NCBI GenBank assembly: GCA_016874675.1
Contig: VGTL01000011.1
Location: 1 to 52,687 of the forward strand
From: Methanobacteriota archaeon
GTDB lineage: Archaea > Thermoplasmatota > DTKX01 > VGTL01
Direction of reading: 5' to 3'
Length of the DNA stretch: 52,687 nucleotides
This document shows, one piece after another, positions 1-7,954 of this stretch. A program made the position numbers and the translations under genes. The notes under the pieces were generated by a model that had not been told where the DNA came from, did not search any database, and worked only from the letters and a program-made list of their open reading frames with translations. Position 1 is the first letter of the stretch; each line of letters starts with the position of its first letter.

Positions 1-642
1 CGTCGGGGAGAGCCTGGCCGGCCCGCTCCAAGCCGGGGCCGGAATCGCGCCCGGATCTCCGCGGGCGCCGGAAGGACCCCCCAGCAGCGCGGAATAATCG
101 AAGAAGTTGTGGACCTCGACGACCTCGAGGGGAAAGTGGCGGCAGGTCGCGAAGGCGCCGGGGCCCTCGCCCTGGTCGGTTCCGCGGCCTGGCCCTGCCC
201 CCGCCGGGCCATGGGGGGCGTCGCCGTAGTCCCGGTACGCCCCGACCTCGAGCCAGCCCCCCGGGCCGGAGAGAGAGAAGAAGGTGCCGTAGCCCTCGCT
301 GCGAGGGAATGCCGCGCGGGTCGCCCCGGCCGGCCCGCGCGGGCGCTCCCGGGAGGCGCTCCCGTAGCAGACCGAGAGGACGCCGGCGCAAAGGCCGCGC
401 AGCGACGGCACCACCCTCCGGGCGAACAATCCGCGCGAGCGCAGGCGGTTGCGGGTGGCGGTGACGGTGGAGGGCCGGGCGCCGAGGGATTTCGCGAGGG
501 CGCGGTCGTTCAGGCCGGGGTTGCGGACGAGCCCCAGCAGGGTGGCCCTCTCCCTGGGAGTGAGCGCTGTCTCCAAGACGGACGCCGGGTGCGCGCTCCG
601 CCCCCCGGCCGCCGTCCGCCCCGCGGCCCTGGCCTCAGCCAT
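1..642 (-). CDS. winged-helix/HTH transcription regulator, C-terminus cut by window edge
   Basis: I translated this by hand as an open frame from an ATG at 642 to the left edge, 214 codons with no stop. Residues about 27-75 form a helix-turn-helix of MarR/Lrp-like character: LTPRERATLLGLV, then ALAKSLGARPSTVTATRNRLRSRGL with the recognition helix near residues 57-69. The downstream part contains a recognisable conserved stretch, EVVEVHNFFDYSALLG. The ATG overlaps the TGA of the upstream FKBP gene (bases 635-642), so the two are probably cotranscribed and translationally coupled. A regulator of unknown target is the safest call; effector and operator are not visible. The frame depends on a run of six Gs at 213-218 on the plus strand, so a single-base error there would break it. 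Confidence 0.72.
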   Translation of the reverse strand, partial: MAEARAAGRTAAGGRSAHPASVLETALTPRERATLLGLVRNPGLNDRALAKSLGARPSTVTATRNRLRSRGLFARRVVPSLRGLCAGVLSVCYGSASRERPRGPAGATRAAFPRSEGYGTFFSLSGPGGWLEVGAYRDYGDAPHGPAGAGPGRGTDQGEGPGAFATCRHFPLEVVEVHNFFDYSALLGGPSGARGDPGAIPAPAWSGPARLSPT

Positions 643-1627
643 GGTCGTGTTCGTGTTCGTGCCCGCGGCCGTGGTCATGGCCGTGGTCGTGAGAGTGGCC
701 CTTGCCCTCCTCGTGGGCGTGCTCGCGGGCGTGCTCGTGGGCGTGCTCGTGGGCGTGGCTCTGGCCGTCCTCGTGCGTGTGCCCGTGGGCGTGGGAGGCG
801 GCGCCCTCCTGCCCGGGTGCCGGGGTGGCGGCCTCCTTCTCCTGCGGCTTCCCCTCCCCGGTCTCCTCCTTCTTCTCCGGCCCGGCCTCGTCCTTCTTCC
901 CCTCCGCCCTCGCCTCCTTCTTCTCCTCGGGCTTGACGTACTCCTCGGTGAGGCGCACCCGGCCGATGCCGGCGTACTCGCGCAGGTCCCGGACGATCTG
1001 GAGCTTGGTGAGCATCCAGCGCGGGTCGTACTTGCACTGCTCCATGAGTACTATGTCGGCCTCGTCGTCTTTGACCTGGACCCGGAAGTCGCCGGGCTTG
1101 CCGTAGTACATCTCGAGCACGAAGGCGACCTTGTCGGCGCCGGTCTCAGCCCTCGCACCGACGGTGTACCTGTAGCGGAGGGTCTTGCCGGCGAGCTGGT
1201 GGTTGAAGTCCACGCGCACCCGGCCCGGGTTGGCCGAGATTATCGTGCCGGCCTTGTTGTTGATGACGACGCGGGCGCCGGGGGCCACCTCCTCGTCGCC
1301 CTTCCTGAACTCGGGAAGGCGCATTATCTCGGCCATCGAGTGGACCTCGACCTTCTTGGGGTCGCGCTCGCCGTAGGCCTCGGCCGGCGAGACTGTCACC
1401 TCGGTCTCCTTCCCGGGCTCGGCGGCCAGGATGGACGCCTCCAATCCCTTGACCAGCTTTCCGGCGCCGACGATGAGCGGCGCCGGCCCGTAGAGAGCGC
1501 CCTCCTTGTGAATCCCCTTCTCCTTGGCGAGGGTCTCCAGGGTGGTCTCGAATAGCTCGTCCTCCTCCGGCTTGGCGCCGACTATCCAGCCCTGGTACTC
1601 CCAGCGAACGATGTCCCCCTTTTGCAT
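635..1627 (-). CDS. archaeal long-type FKBP peptidyl-prolyl isomerase with His-rich tail
   Basis: The protein (330 aa) catalyses cis-trans isomerisation of peptidyl-proline and probably acts as a folding chaperone in the cytoplasm. The N-terminus (MQKGDIVRWEYQGWIVG) and GPAPLIVGAGKLVKGLEASI followed by VSPAEAYGERD are the FKBP/SlyD fold with its inserted flap, ending near residue 150. A second alpha/beta domain typical of archaeal long FKBPs runs to about 230. A Lys/Glu-rich linker (about 230-275) leads to a tail of repeated H-x-H units, about 45 residues rich in His, Glu and Asp, like the metal-binding tail of SlyD. A GTG at 1636 would add three residues; I prefer the ATG at 1627 because GGTGGGAA lies just before it and the TATA box at 1664-1672 places transcription start near 1640. 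It overlaps the regulator gene downstream. Nickel or zinc binding by the tail is inferred. Confidence 0.93.
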   Translation of the reverse strand: MQKGDIVRWEYQGWIVGAKPEEDELFETTLETLAKEKGIHKEGALYGPAPLIVGAGKLVKGLEASILAAEPGKETEVTVSPAEAYGERDPKKVEVHSMAEIMRLPEFRKGDEEVAPGARVVINNKAGTIISANPGRVRVDFNHQLAGKTLRYRYTVGARAETGADKVAFVLEMYYGKPGDFRVQVKDDEADIVLMEQCKYDPRWMLTKLQIVRDLREYAGIGRVRLTEEYVKPEEKKEARAEGKKDEAGPEKKEETGEGKPQEKEAATPAPGQEGAASHAHGHTHEDGQSHAHEHAHEHAREHAHEEGKGHSHDHGHDHGRGHEHEHDHG

Positions 1628-1663
1628 CTTTCCCACCGTGCGGGGGGCACAAAGACGATTGCC

Positions 1664-1672
1664 CTATATAAC
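1664..1672 (-). promoter_or_regulatory. TATA box of the FKBP gene
   Basis: Minus-strand GTTATATAG lies 37 bp before the ATG at 1627. Initiation about 25 bp downstream would give a leader of roughly a dozen bases containing GGTGGGAA. The repeat block starts only about 15 bp further upstream. Confidence 0.65.
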
Positions 1673-1687
1673 ATTTTGTGGAGGTTG

Positions 1688-1960
1688 TTGAAAGGCAGGA
1701 AGGCAGGAAGGGAGAAAGGCAGAAAGGCAACAAGGGAAGGCGGGAAGGCAGGAAGGCAGCAAGGGAGCAAGGGAAGGCAGCAAGGCAGCAAGGCAGAAAG
1801 GCAGCAAGGGAAACGGAACGACCCGTCGTCCCCTTGCTGCCTGCTGCCCTGCTCCCTTGCTGCCTTCCCTTTCTGCCTTGCTCCCTTGCTGCCTTGCTGC
1901 CTTGCTGCCTTCCTGCCCTCCCTTCCTGCCTTGCTGCCTTGCTGCCTTCCTGCCCTCTTC
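1688..1960. repeat. inverted-repeat block A (octamer arms, ACGAC-cc-GTCGT apex)
   Basis: This fills the gap between the second prenyltransferase gene and the FKBP gene, both on the minus strand. The left arm (about 1688-1810) is purine-rich with GGCAGCAA, GGCAGAAA and GGCAGGAA units. The apex holds ACGAC-CC-GTCGT at 1818-1829. The right arm (1833-1960) is the complementary CTTGCTGC/CTTTCTGC pyrimidine tract. As RNA or extruded DNA it could form an imperfect hairpin more than 100 bp long. Open frames across it are low-complexity translations of the repeat and are not genes. Confidence 0.9.
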
Positions 1961-1963
1961 CCC

Positions 1964-2944
1964 TCACGCGCCCGTCGCGCCGAAGAAGAGCACCGCCAGC
2001 GCCGCCATGACCCCCAGGATGCCGGAGGCCTGCCAGCGGTTGTAGTGGCAGATGTCCTTCATGAACCGGACCGCCTCCTCGATGGGCCGGGTGAGGGTCG
2101 CCCGGTACATCCTGTACAGCCCGGAGACCGGGAGGTAGTAGCCGGCCAGAATCAGGGGCAGCAGCAGGAGCAGCAGGGGGAGCCCGGAGAGGCCGAGCAC
2201 CGACGAGGCGCCCCCTACAATGTGGTGGTACAGGCCGACCAGGGCAAGGGCCATGCCGGTGAAGATGAACGCCATCGCCACGACGAGCGACCTCTCCATG
2301 CCCCAGCGCACCGGGGGGGACCGGACGCCGCCCGCCCGGTCCTCGATATAATCTATGGCCTGGTTGGCGAAGGCGATGCCGTAGTGCAGGAGGCTGAAGC
2401 CCAGCACTATGACGAACGGGGCGGGCTCTATAGTCCCGGCGATTATGTAGAGCAGGAAGCAGGCCGGGACGAGGAACGCCGAGACGATGAGTGACAGCGC
2501 GTGCAGCCAGCCCCGCACCTTGAAATGCAGGGGGGGCAGCGAGTAGCCCACGCCGAAGAAGGTCCCCACCGCCACCAGCGCCAGGGGCACCCAGCTCCCC
2601 ATGGCAAGCGAGATGTGGACGGTGAGGAGGAACGCGCCGAGGATCTGGCCCGCGATGAGCGCCCGGACGTTCCGGCGGCCGATGAGCTCCACCGCGTCGG
2701 GCAGCCGGTTTTTGAAAATCGTGTACTTCCTGTCTATCTCCAGGTCGGTGTAGGCGTTGATGATGAACCCCATGAAGTAGAGCAGGATGAATACCGCCAC
2801 GCCCTCCCAGAGCAGCGGCTCCAGGAGGCGGTCCAGGGAGGGGGCGCCGATGAAGAATACCGCAAGCAGGCCCGGTATCTCTGCCAGGAGGTATTCGCTG
2901 CGGCTCGACCGCAGATATGCCCCGAGGTACTTGGCTGCATCCAT
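1964..2944 (-). CDS. UbiA-family prenyltransferase, paralogue 2
   Basis: A polytopic membrane protein of 326 aa that should transfer a polyprenyl group from its diphosphate to a lipid or aromatic acceptor. The first Asp-rich motif is N63-A-Y-T-D67-L-E-I-D71 in the first cytoplasmic loop. The second is N194-Q-A-I-D198-Y-x-E201-D202 after the sixth helix. Eight or nine hydrophobic segments are evident. The family includes archaeal digeranylgeranylglyceryl phosphate synthase and quinone prenyltransferases; the sequence alone does not say which substrate. I chose the ATG at 2944 (GGTGGAA six bases before it) over the GTG at 2956. It is a close paralogue of the gene just upstream, with motifs at identical residue numbers. 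Confidence 0.88.
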   Translation of the reverse strand: MDAAKYLGAYLRSSRSEYLLAEIPGLLAVFFIGAPSLDRLLEPLLWEGVAVFILLYFMGFIINAYTDLEIDRKYTIFKNRLPDAVELIGRRNVRALIAGQILGAFLLTVHISLAMGSWVPLALVAVGTFFGVGYSLPPLHFKVRGWLHALSLIVSAFLVPACFLLYIIAGTIEPAPFVIVLGFSLLHYGIAFANQAIDYIEDRAGGVRSPPVRWGMERSLVVAMAFIFTGMALALVGLYHHIVGGASSVLGLSGLPLLLLLLPLILAGYYLPVSGLYRMYRATLTRPIEEAVRFMKDICHYNRWQASGILGVMAALAVLFFGATGA

Positions 2945-2990
2945 CGTCGTTTCCACCGCGCTCGATGGCCGAGGATGGAAAGCCGATGGA

Positions 2991-3000
2991 ACTATTAAAC
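2991..3000 (-). promoter_or_regulatory. TATA box of UbiA paralogue 2
   Basis: Minus-strand GTTTAATAGT in the short gap between the two prenyltransferase genes, about 50 bp before the ATG at 2944. It suggests the downstream paralogue can be transcribed separately. Confidence 0.5.
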
Positions 3001-3004
3001 CTGC

Positions 3005-3994
3005 CTATGCGGACCCGCTGCCGAAGAAGAGCAGGCCGGCGACCACCATGAGCCCCAGTATCCCGGAGGCCTGCCACAGGCTGTAGGTGCATATCCGCTT
3101 CATGTACATGGTCGCCTCGGCCACCGGCCGGGTGAGGCTGGCCCGGTACATCCTCCAAAGCCCCCGGACGGGAAGGGCGTAGCCCGAGAGCACGATGGGG
3201 ACCGCCAGCGCGAAGAACTGCCATGCCGGAAGGCCCAGGAGCGTCCCAACCGCGCCCGCCCGGGCGAGCACCAGGAGGAACATCCCGGAGAGCTCCAGCA
3301 GGCCCCCCGCCACGACGCACGCCAGGCCCAGCACCAGGGAGTTCTTCAGCCCCCACCTCACCGGGGGCGACCTCACGCCGGCCGCCAGGTCCTCGTTGTA
3401 GTCGATGGCCTGGTTGGCGATCTCTATCCCGTAGTGCAGCACGCTCACGCCGGCCAAAAACAGGAGCATCTCGGGAGAGAGCGAGCCGGCGATGGTGTAC
3501 ACGATGAAGGCCGGCGGGATGAAGAATATCGAGACCGAGAGCGACACCGGGTGGAGCCAGCCGCGGACCTTGAAGTGCAGTGGCGGCAGCGAGTAGCCGG
3601 CCCCGAAGAAGGTCCCCACCGCCGCCAGCGCGAGCGGTATCCAGCTGGACATCAGGTACGATATGTGCGCGGTGAGGGCGAAGGCCGCCGCCACCTGGAG
3701 GGCCATGAGGATGCGGAAGTTGCGCTGGCCGATGGTGCGCACGGCGCCGGGCAGCCGGTTCTTGAATATCGTGTAGCGGGAGTCTATCTCCTGGTCGGTG
3801 TAGGCGTTCGCCATGAACCCGAAGAAGAAGAGCAGCACGAAGACCGCCATGCCCTCGAGCACCTCGGGGGCCAGGAACCTGTCCAGGGACGTGGCGCCCA
3901 GGAAGAAGAGCGTGAAGAGCGCCGGCACCTCCGCTGCGAGGTACTCGCCCCGGCTGGTCCAAAGGTACGCCCTCAGCACTTCCGCGGCCTTCAT
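3005..3994 (-). CDS. UbiA-family prenyltransferase, paralogue 1
   Basis: A membrane prenyltransferase of 329 aa with the same plan as its neighbour: N63-A-Y-T-D67-Q-E-I-D71 and a later NQAIDYNEDLAAG motif, the two acidic motifs that bind Mg-diphosphate, among eight or nine transmembrane segments. The blocks YTIFKNRLP, GYSLPPLHFKVRGWLH and RSPPVRWG occur in both copies, which points to a tandem duplication followed by divergence. An in-frame start at 4078 is possible, but the TATA-like element at 4056-4068 would lie inside that extension, so I start at the ATG at 3994 (MKAAEVLRAYL), which also aligns with the start of the paralogue. Lipid biosynthesis is the likely setting; the acceptor is unknown. 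Confidence 0.88.
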   Translation of the reverse strand: MKAAEVLRAYLWTSRGEYLAAEVPALFTLFFLGATSLDRFLAPEVLEGMAVFVLLFFFGFMANAYTDQEIDSRYTIFKNRLPGAVRTIGQRNFRILMALQVAAAFALTAHISYLMSSWIPLALAAVGTFFGAGYSLPPLHFKVRGWLHPVSLSVSIFFIPPAFIVYTIAGSLSPEMLLFLAGVSVLHYGIEIANQAIDYNEDLAAGVRSPPVRWGLKNSLVLGLACVVAGGLLELSGMFLLVLARAGAVGTLLGLPAWQFFALAVPIVLSGYALPVRGLWRMYRASLTRPVAEATMYMKRICTYSLWQASGILGLMVVAGLLFFGSGSA

Positions 3995-4055
3995 GCGCAG
4001 AGCCCTTGCCGTCGCGCGCCGGTCAGGGAGCACCGGCGGGCGACTGAGTCCCCTC

Positions 4056-4068
4056 CGTATACTTATCT
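4056..4068 (-). promoter_or_regulatory. TATA-like element of UbiA paralogue 1
   Basis: Minus-strand ATAAGTATAC about 65 bp before the ATG at 3994 and just downstream of the protease stop codon. Confidence 0.45.
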
Positions 4069-4122
4069 GTTGCGGCATCCCCCCGACCCGGAGGCGCCCC
4101 GTCCGGGAGGCGGCCCTCCCGA

Positions 4123-7100
4123 TCAGCCGGGCCCTCGGGGCCCGCGCCGGGCCGCGGCCGCGGCGAAAAGCAGCACCGCCACCGCCAGCGCCGCCGCCAT
4201 CGCGGCAGGGTCGAAGCCGCCGATGAAGCCTGAGCCGGCGCGCACCCGGGCATCCCCGGATAGCTGGTTGTTCCCGGAGGAGAGCTCCCTGTCGGGAGTG
4301 GAGGCCACGACCGCGATCTGGTGGCTGCCGCGCGCCAGTTTGAGCCTGAACGTCAGCACCTGGGAGCTCCCGGGCTCCAGCCGGTCCACGACGGTGTCCC
4401 TAAGCCTCTTCCCGTTGTCGAAGACGGTCACCGTGACGGCCGTGGCGTTGGCCGTGCCCGAGTTGCCCACGGTCACCCTCAGCGTCACGGTCCCGCCCTC
4501 GTCGACGAGCTGGGGCTCGATCCTGAGCCCCTCCAGGTAGAGGTCGGGGGCCGTGACGTCCACGGCCAGCGTCAGCGTCCCGGGCGTCCCTCCGGGGGCG
4601 GCGGCCGAGACCGCCAGGGTGGTCCGCCCGCCGGGGGCGTCGGCCGGGACCGCGATGTCCAGCGGGACTGCCCTCTCGCCGAACGGCGGTACCGTCACGA
4701 CCACCTCGTGGGCGGCGAGCCAGCCCGCCGGGGCGTCCACGGTTATCGTGAAGTCCTCGCGGCCGTTGCCCAGGTTCCGGAGGGTCAGCCCGAAGAGGGC
4801 GTGGCCGCCGGGGCGCGCCCGGGCCGCCGGGGCGTCCGCCGAGAGCGTGACGCCACGCGTCCGGTCCACCGTCACCCGGAGCGGGATGGAGGTCTCGAAG
4901 CCGCCCGACGAGCGGGCGGTGATGTCGAAGCGGAGCTCGGTCCCGGCGCTGGCGTTCCCCGGGACCGCCACGGCGGCCTCGAGCACGAAGAGCTCCCAGG
5001 GGCGCAGGGCGCGGCCCGGAACCGCCAGGGTGGCCAGGCCGCCGCCCTCCCCGCCGGCCGAGAACGCGACGGTGTCGTTGCCGTTGCCCAGGTTCGTGAC
5101 GTTGACGAGGAAGATGGCGTTCTCACCCGGGCCGGCGTGCACCACGGGCCGCCCGGCCTCCAGCGAGAGTAGGTGCTCCTGGAGGACCAGGAGCCGGGCC
5201 GCGGCGGTGCTGGACGCCGCCCTGTTGCCCGAAGAGGTCGCCGTGAAGCGCAGCTCCAGCACCGTCCCGGCCTCGGCCCGGCCCGAGATGCCCGCAAGCA
5301 CCCTGACACGGGCACTCTCGAAGAGCCCCAGCCTGACCGTGGTCGTGTTCAGCGCCACGCTCACCGATCCCGGGACCGCCCAGGTGAGCTGGAAGGTGTC
5401 CTCCCGGTTGCCGGCGTTGCTGACGGTGAGGTCGAACGCCACCGGCTCCAGCGGGCGGGCGCGGGCCGACGAGGGCGAGATGCCCGTGACGACTTCGTGG
5501 ACGCTCCCGGTGGCGTAGACCGCCAGGTCGTCGACGTACCAGCCGCGGCCCATCATCAGCACGTTGGACCTGAGCACGAGGCGGAACTTGAAGAGGCTCC
5601 CCGTGAAGCCGGAAAGGTCGTAGTACTGGACGCCCCAGCCGCCCCCGTTCCCCGAGATGGTCCCAAGCGTCCTCCAGGTCGCCCCCAGGTTGGCGCTGCC
5701 CTCGACCGTGCCGGTGTCGGCCAGCGCCCCGGCGGGCAGGCCGGTGGAGAGGTCGTAGCTCTGCTGGAAGGCGAGCACGGCGCCCCCCAGGCGGGAAAGG
5801 TCTATGAGGGGGGATTCCAGGTAGTACCCGATGAAGTCCGCGCCCCGGCGGTAGCGGCCCGTGCCGTCGTAGCCGCACCACCAGCTGTGGGTGGGGCTCC
5901 GGGCGTCGCCGTAGCGGTCGGTGGAGTTCACGATGTGCCACAGCCCGGGCACGAACGGGACGGTCGCGCCGGCCTCCCAGCCGCCGGTCCCGTTCTCCAC
6001 GTCGTCGATGAAGACGTGGGATATGACGCGCAGCACGCCCGAGCGCTCGTTGTTCTCGGGCACGCCGTCGCCGTCCACGGCCGCCGAGACGGAAACGATG
6101 TAGTTCCCCGCCATCGCCGGGGTCCAGGACCACTCGAGCTCCCAAAACGCCCCGGGTCTGAGGGCGAGCACCTCGGTAGATCCGGAGAAGACCACATCGC
6201 CCCTCATGACCGTGCAGCTCAAGTTCACGTCAACCGGCTGCTTCCCGGTCAGGAACCTGACCGTGGCGCCCAGAGCGACGTTGACGTCAACCGGGGTGAA
6301 GTCAGGGAACGTGACGGCCGTCACGGCCACGTCCGTCGTGGCCGTCCGGACGCTGAAGTTCATCAAGTCCCCGGAGGGGCCTATCCCGTGCACCCAGTAG
6401 CCCGTCGGCGCGCCGTCGTAGGAGGAGCTGTCGGGCCGGGAGCCGGGGTTGAAGCCCTGGGGGCTGTCCGACCAGGGGTCCGTCGCCTGGACCGGCGAGT
6501 CTCCGTTGACCGCCTCGTCGGCCTCCTCGAGGTCGACCAGCCTGTGGGATTGGTCGTCGTTGTCGGGCACGCCCTCGTCGATGTGCCAGATGAGAAGCCC
6601 CGAGCCGGGCAGGTGGCGGTCCCAGCCGGTCTTCTGGCGGTTCTCGATGAGGAAGTACTCCCGGGGCGGCCGGATGTCCAGCCGGTAGGCCACCGGGCCG
6701 TCCTCGATGCGCGGTATGGAGATGTTCGCCCGGGCGTCGGTCAGGAGCTCGGGCGCAAGCCAGCCCAGCCGGGACTTGCACCAGGCCGAAAGGTGCACGG
6801 GCGTGTTGCCCCCGTCGGCCCAGGCGCCGGTCGCCATGAGGTCCCAGCTTCCGGCCCCGAAGGAGTCGTAGCCGTAGTCGTAGAGGTCGGGAAGGCCCAT
6901 GTCGTGGGCGAGCTCGTGGGCGAACACCCCGACGGGGGAGTGCTCGGAGAGCATCGTGTAGAACCCGGCGGTGACGCCGTCGGCCGCCGGCTCGTCGAAG
7001 TCGTACCAGCGGTGGCTCCAGATGTTGTTGCGGTCGGTGGACGACTCCTGGCCCTCGCCGGCGTGCACGACGCACAGGTGGTCCACGTAGCCGTCCAGGT

Positions 7101-7803
7101 CGCCGTCGAAACGCGAAAAATCGACGAACTCGTCGGCCGCCCGGACCGCCTCGGTGACGAGCGCGTAGATGGGGCCGTTCTTGCTGTCAGGGCCGCCGGG
7201 GCCGTCGGCCCCGTAGAACTCCATCGTCCTGTTGCTTTTGAGCCAGAGGGTCGTGACCTCGCCCTGGACGCTCAGTCGCCCGTACGAGACCTCGTCGAAG
7301 TACCGGTTGACGCTGGAGGAGTTGACGGTCGTGTCGAAGAGCTCGTTTTCGAAGTGGCCCGGCGCGTTGGCCCCGGCGTGGACGACGTCTTGGAACTCGA
7401 TGAGCAGCACGAGCACCGTGAAGGGCCCCGACACCGGCCCGGAGAGCCGGGCGGCGGGCTCCGTGGAGGGCGGTATGTCGGCGCGCCCGCGGTACACCGC
7501 CGGGTTGGGCGGCACGAGCGACGGCGACGCCCAGGAAAGGACGGATGCCGGTGTCCAGTGGGACGCCGAAGGGTGCAGGGCGCGGGGTGCGGGGTGCAGG
7601 GCGGACGGGCCAGGGGTGAGGGTTCGGTGTGCAGGGTTCAGGGCGTGGGACGCGGGATTCTGGGCGGCGGAAACCCCCGCAGAGCCGCCGTCGTCCCCCG
7701 CACCCCGGACCCTGTGCCCTGCACCCTCTCCCATCGCAACGGGCGCGGCCGCGCAAGCGACGCACGAGAGCGCCACCAGGACCGGGAGCAGGCTGGCCGG
7801 CAT
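4123..7803 (-). CDS. secreted M6-like zinc metalloprotease with CARDB-type repeats and C-terminal anchor
   Basis: This 1226-aa protein has an N-terminal signal peptide (about residues 1-22), a low-complexity stretch (about 25-85) encoded by an inverted repeat, then a peptidase domain. H296-E-L-A-H300-D-M-G-L-P-D306 is the HExxHxxGxxD zinc signature of M6/immune inhibitor A peptidases, followed by YDYGYDSFGAGSWDLMATG. After the catalytic part comes a beta-sandwich region with VFIDDVENG and GRGWYVDDLAVY, resembling the InhA/MAM-like domain. Several Ig-like modules of CARDB/NEW3 type follow (for example LRVTVGNSGTANATAV). A C-terminal hydrophobic helix and a short basic tail anchor it. Catalysis would be outside the cell, on proteins or peptides. 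GGAGGT lies three bases before the ATG. It shares an intergenic region with the divergent psmB. Confidence 0.92.
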   Translation of the reverse strand: MPASLLPVLVALSCVACAAAPVAMGEGAGHRVRGAGDDGGSAGVSAAQNPASHALNPAHRTLTPGPSALHPAPRALHPSASHWTPASVLSWASPSLVPPNPAVYRGRADIPPSTEPAARLSGPVSGPFTVLVLLIEFQDVVHAGANAPGHFENELFDTTVNSSSVNRYFDEVSYGRLSVQGEVTTLWLKSNRTMEFYGADGPGGPDSKNGPIYALVTEAVRAADEFVDFSRFDGDLDGYVDHLCVVHAGEGQESSTDRNNIWSHRWYDFDEPAADGVTAGFYTMLSEHSPVGVFAHELAHDMGLPDLYDYGYDSFGAGSWDLMATGAWADGGNTPVHLSAWCKSRLGWLAPELLTDARANISIPRIEDGPVAYRLDIRPPREYFLIENRQKTGWDRHLPGSGLLIWHIDEGVPDNDDQSHRLVDLEEADEAVNGDSPVQATDPWSDSPQGFNPGSRPDSSSYDGAPTGYWVHGIGPSGDLMNFSVRTATTDVAVTAVTFPDFTPVDVNVALGATVRFLTGKQPVDVNLSCTVMRGDVVFSGSTEVLALRPGAFWELEWSWTPAMAGNYIVSVSAAVDGDGVPENNERSGVLRVISHVFIDDVENGTGGWEAGATVPFVPGLWHIVNSTDRYGDARSPTHSWWCGYDGTGRYRRGADFIGYYLESPLIDLSRLGGAVLAFQQSYDLSTGLPAGALADTGTVEGSANLGATWRTLGTISGNGGGWGVQYYDLSGFTGSLFKFRLVLRSNVLMMGRGWYVDDLAVYATGSVHEVVTGISPSSARARPLEPVAFDLTVSNAGNREDTFQLTWAVPGSVSVALNTTTVRLGLFESARVRVLAGISGRAEAGTVLELRFTATSSGNRAASSTAAARLLVLQEHLLSLEAGRPVVHAGPGENAIFLVNVTNLGNGNDTVAFSAGGEGGGLATLAVPGRALRPWELFVLEAAVAVPGNASAGTELRFDITARSSGGFETSIPLRVTVDRTRGVTLSADAPAARARPGGHALFGLTLRNLGNGREDFTITVDAPAGWLAAHEVVVTVPPFGERAVPLDIAVPADAPGGRTTLAVSAAAPGGTPGTLTLAVDVTAPDLYLEGLRIEPQLVDEGGTVTLRVTVGNSGTANATAVTVTVFDNGKRLRDTVVDRLEPGSSQVLTFRLKLARGSHQIAVVASTPDRELSSGNNQLSGDARVRAGSGFIGGFDPAAMAAALAVAVLLFAAAAARRGPRGPG
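7556..7733. repeat. inverted-repeat block M inside the M6 protease coding sequence
   Basis: The left arm has GGGTGCAGG, GGGGTGCGG and related heptamers (7556-7660). An apex near 7670-7698 contains GCCGTCGTCCC. The right arm is CCCGCACCCC...CCCTGCACCC (7700-7733). The same heptamer class is seen in block H. Here it is translated in frame as residues such as HALNPAHRTLTPGPSALHP between the signal peptide and the mature enzyme. Confidence 0.8.
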
Positions 7804-7833
7804 CGGACCTCCGCCGCAGTATCCCTGAGGTTG

Positions 7834-7848
7834 GTATATATTATAATT
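7834..7848 (-). promoter_or_regulatory. TATA region of the M6 protease gene
   Basis: Minus-strand AATTATAATATATACC, 30-45 bp before the ATG at 7803. Confidence 0.65.
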
Positions 7849-7887
7849 GGTAGGTCCGAGCCGACATTGTATGAAACGTCCAAAATC

Positions 7888-7897
7888 ATTAAATATG
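7888..7897 (+). promoter_or_regulatory. TATA box of psmB
   Basis: CATTAAATATG, with predicted initiation near 7921, leaves a leader of about 35 nt carrying GGAAGGT at 7941-7947 before the ATG at 7955. This argues against the longer in-frame starts at 7847 or earlier. Confidence 0.6.
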
Positions 7898-7954
7898 ATA
7901 AATCGAATGGGGAAAACGCAAGGTTCTCCGAGACTTCAAAGGAAGGTCCCTGCG

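Noticed and set aside
190-230. Frameshift in the left-end regulator gene.
   Set aside because: An apparent shift came from miscounting the run of six Gs; with six the frame is open throughout.
109-1555. Two plus-strand open frames of 275 and 368 codons opposite the FKBP and regulator genes.
   Set aside because: Their translations are Arg/Pro/Gly or Leu/Val low complexity with no motif; the minus strand has clear FKBP and HTH sequences.
1146-3962. A 938-codon minus-strand frame across the prenyltransferase and FKBP genes.
   Set aside because: It is antisense-frame noise in high-GC DNA: it crosses repeat block A and two well-supported genes in the wrong frame.
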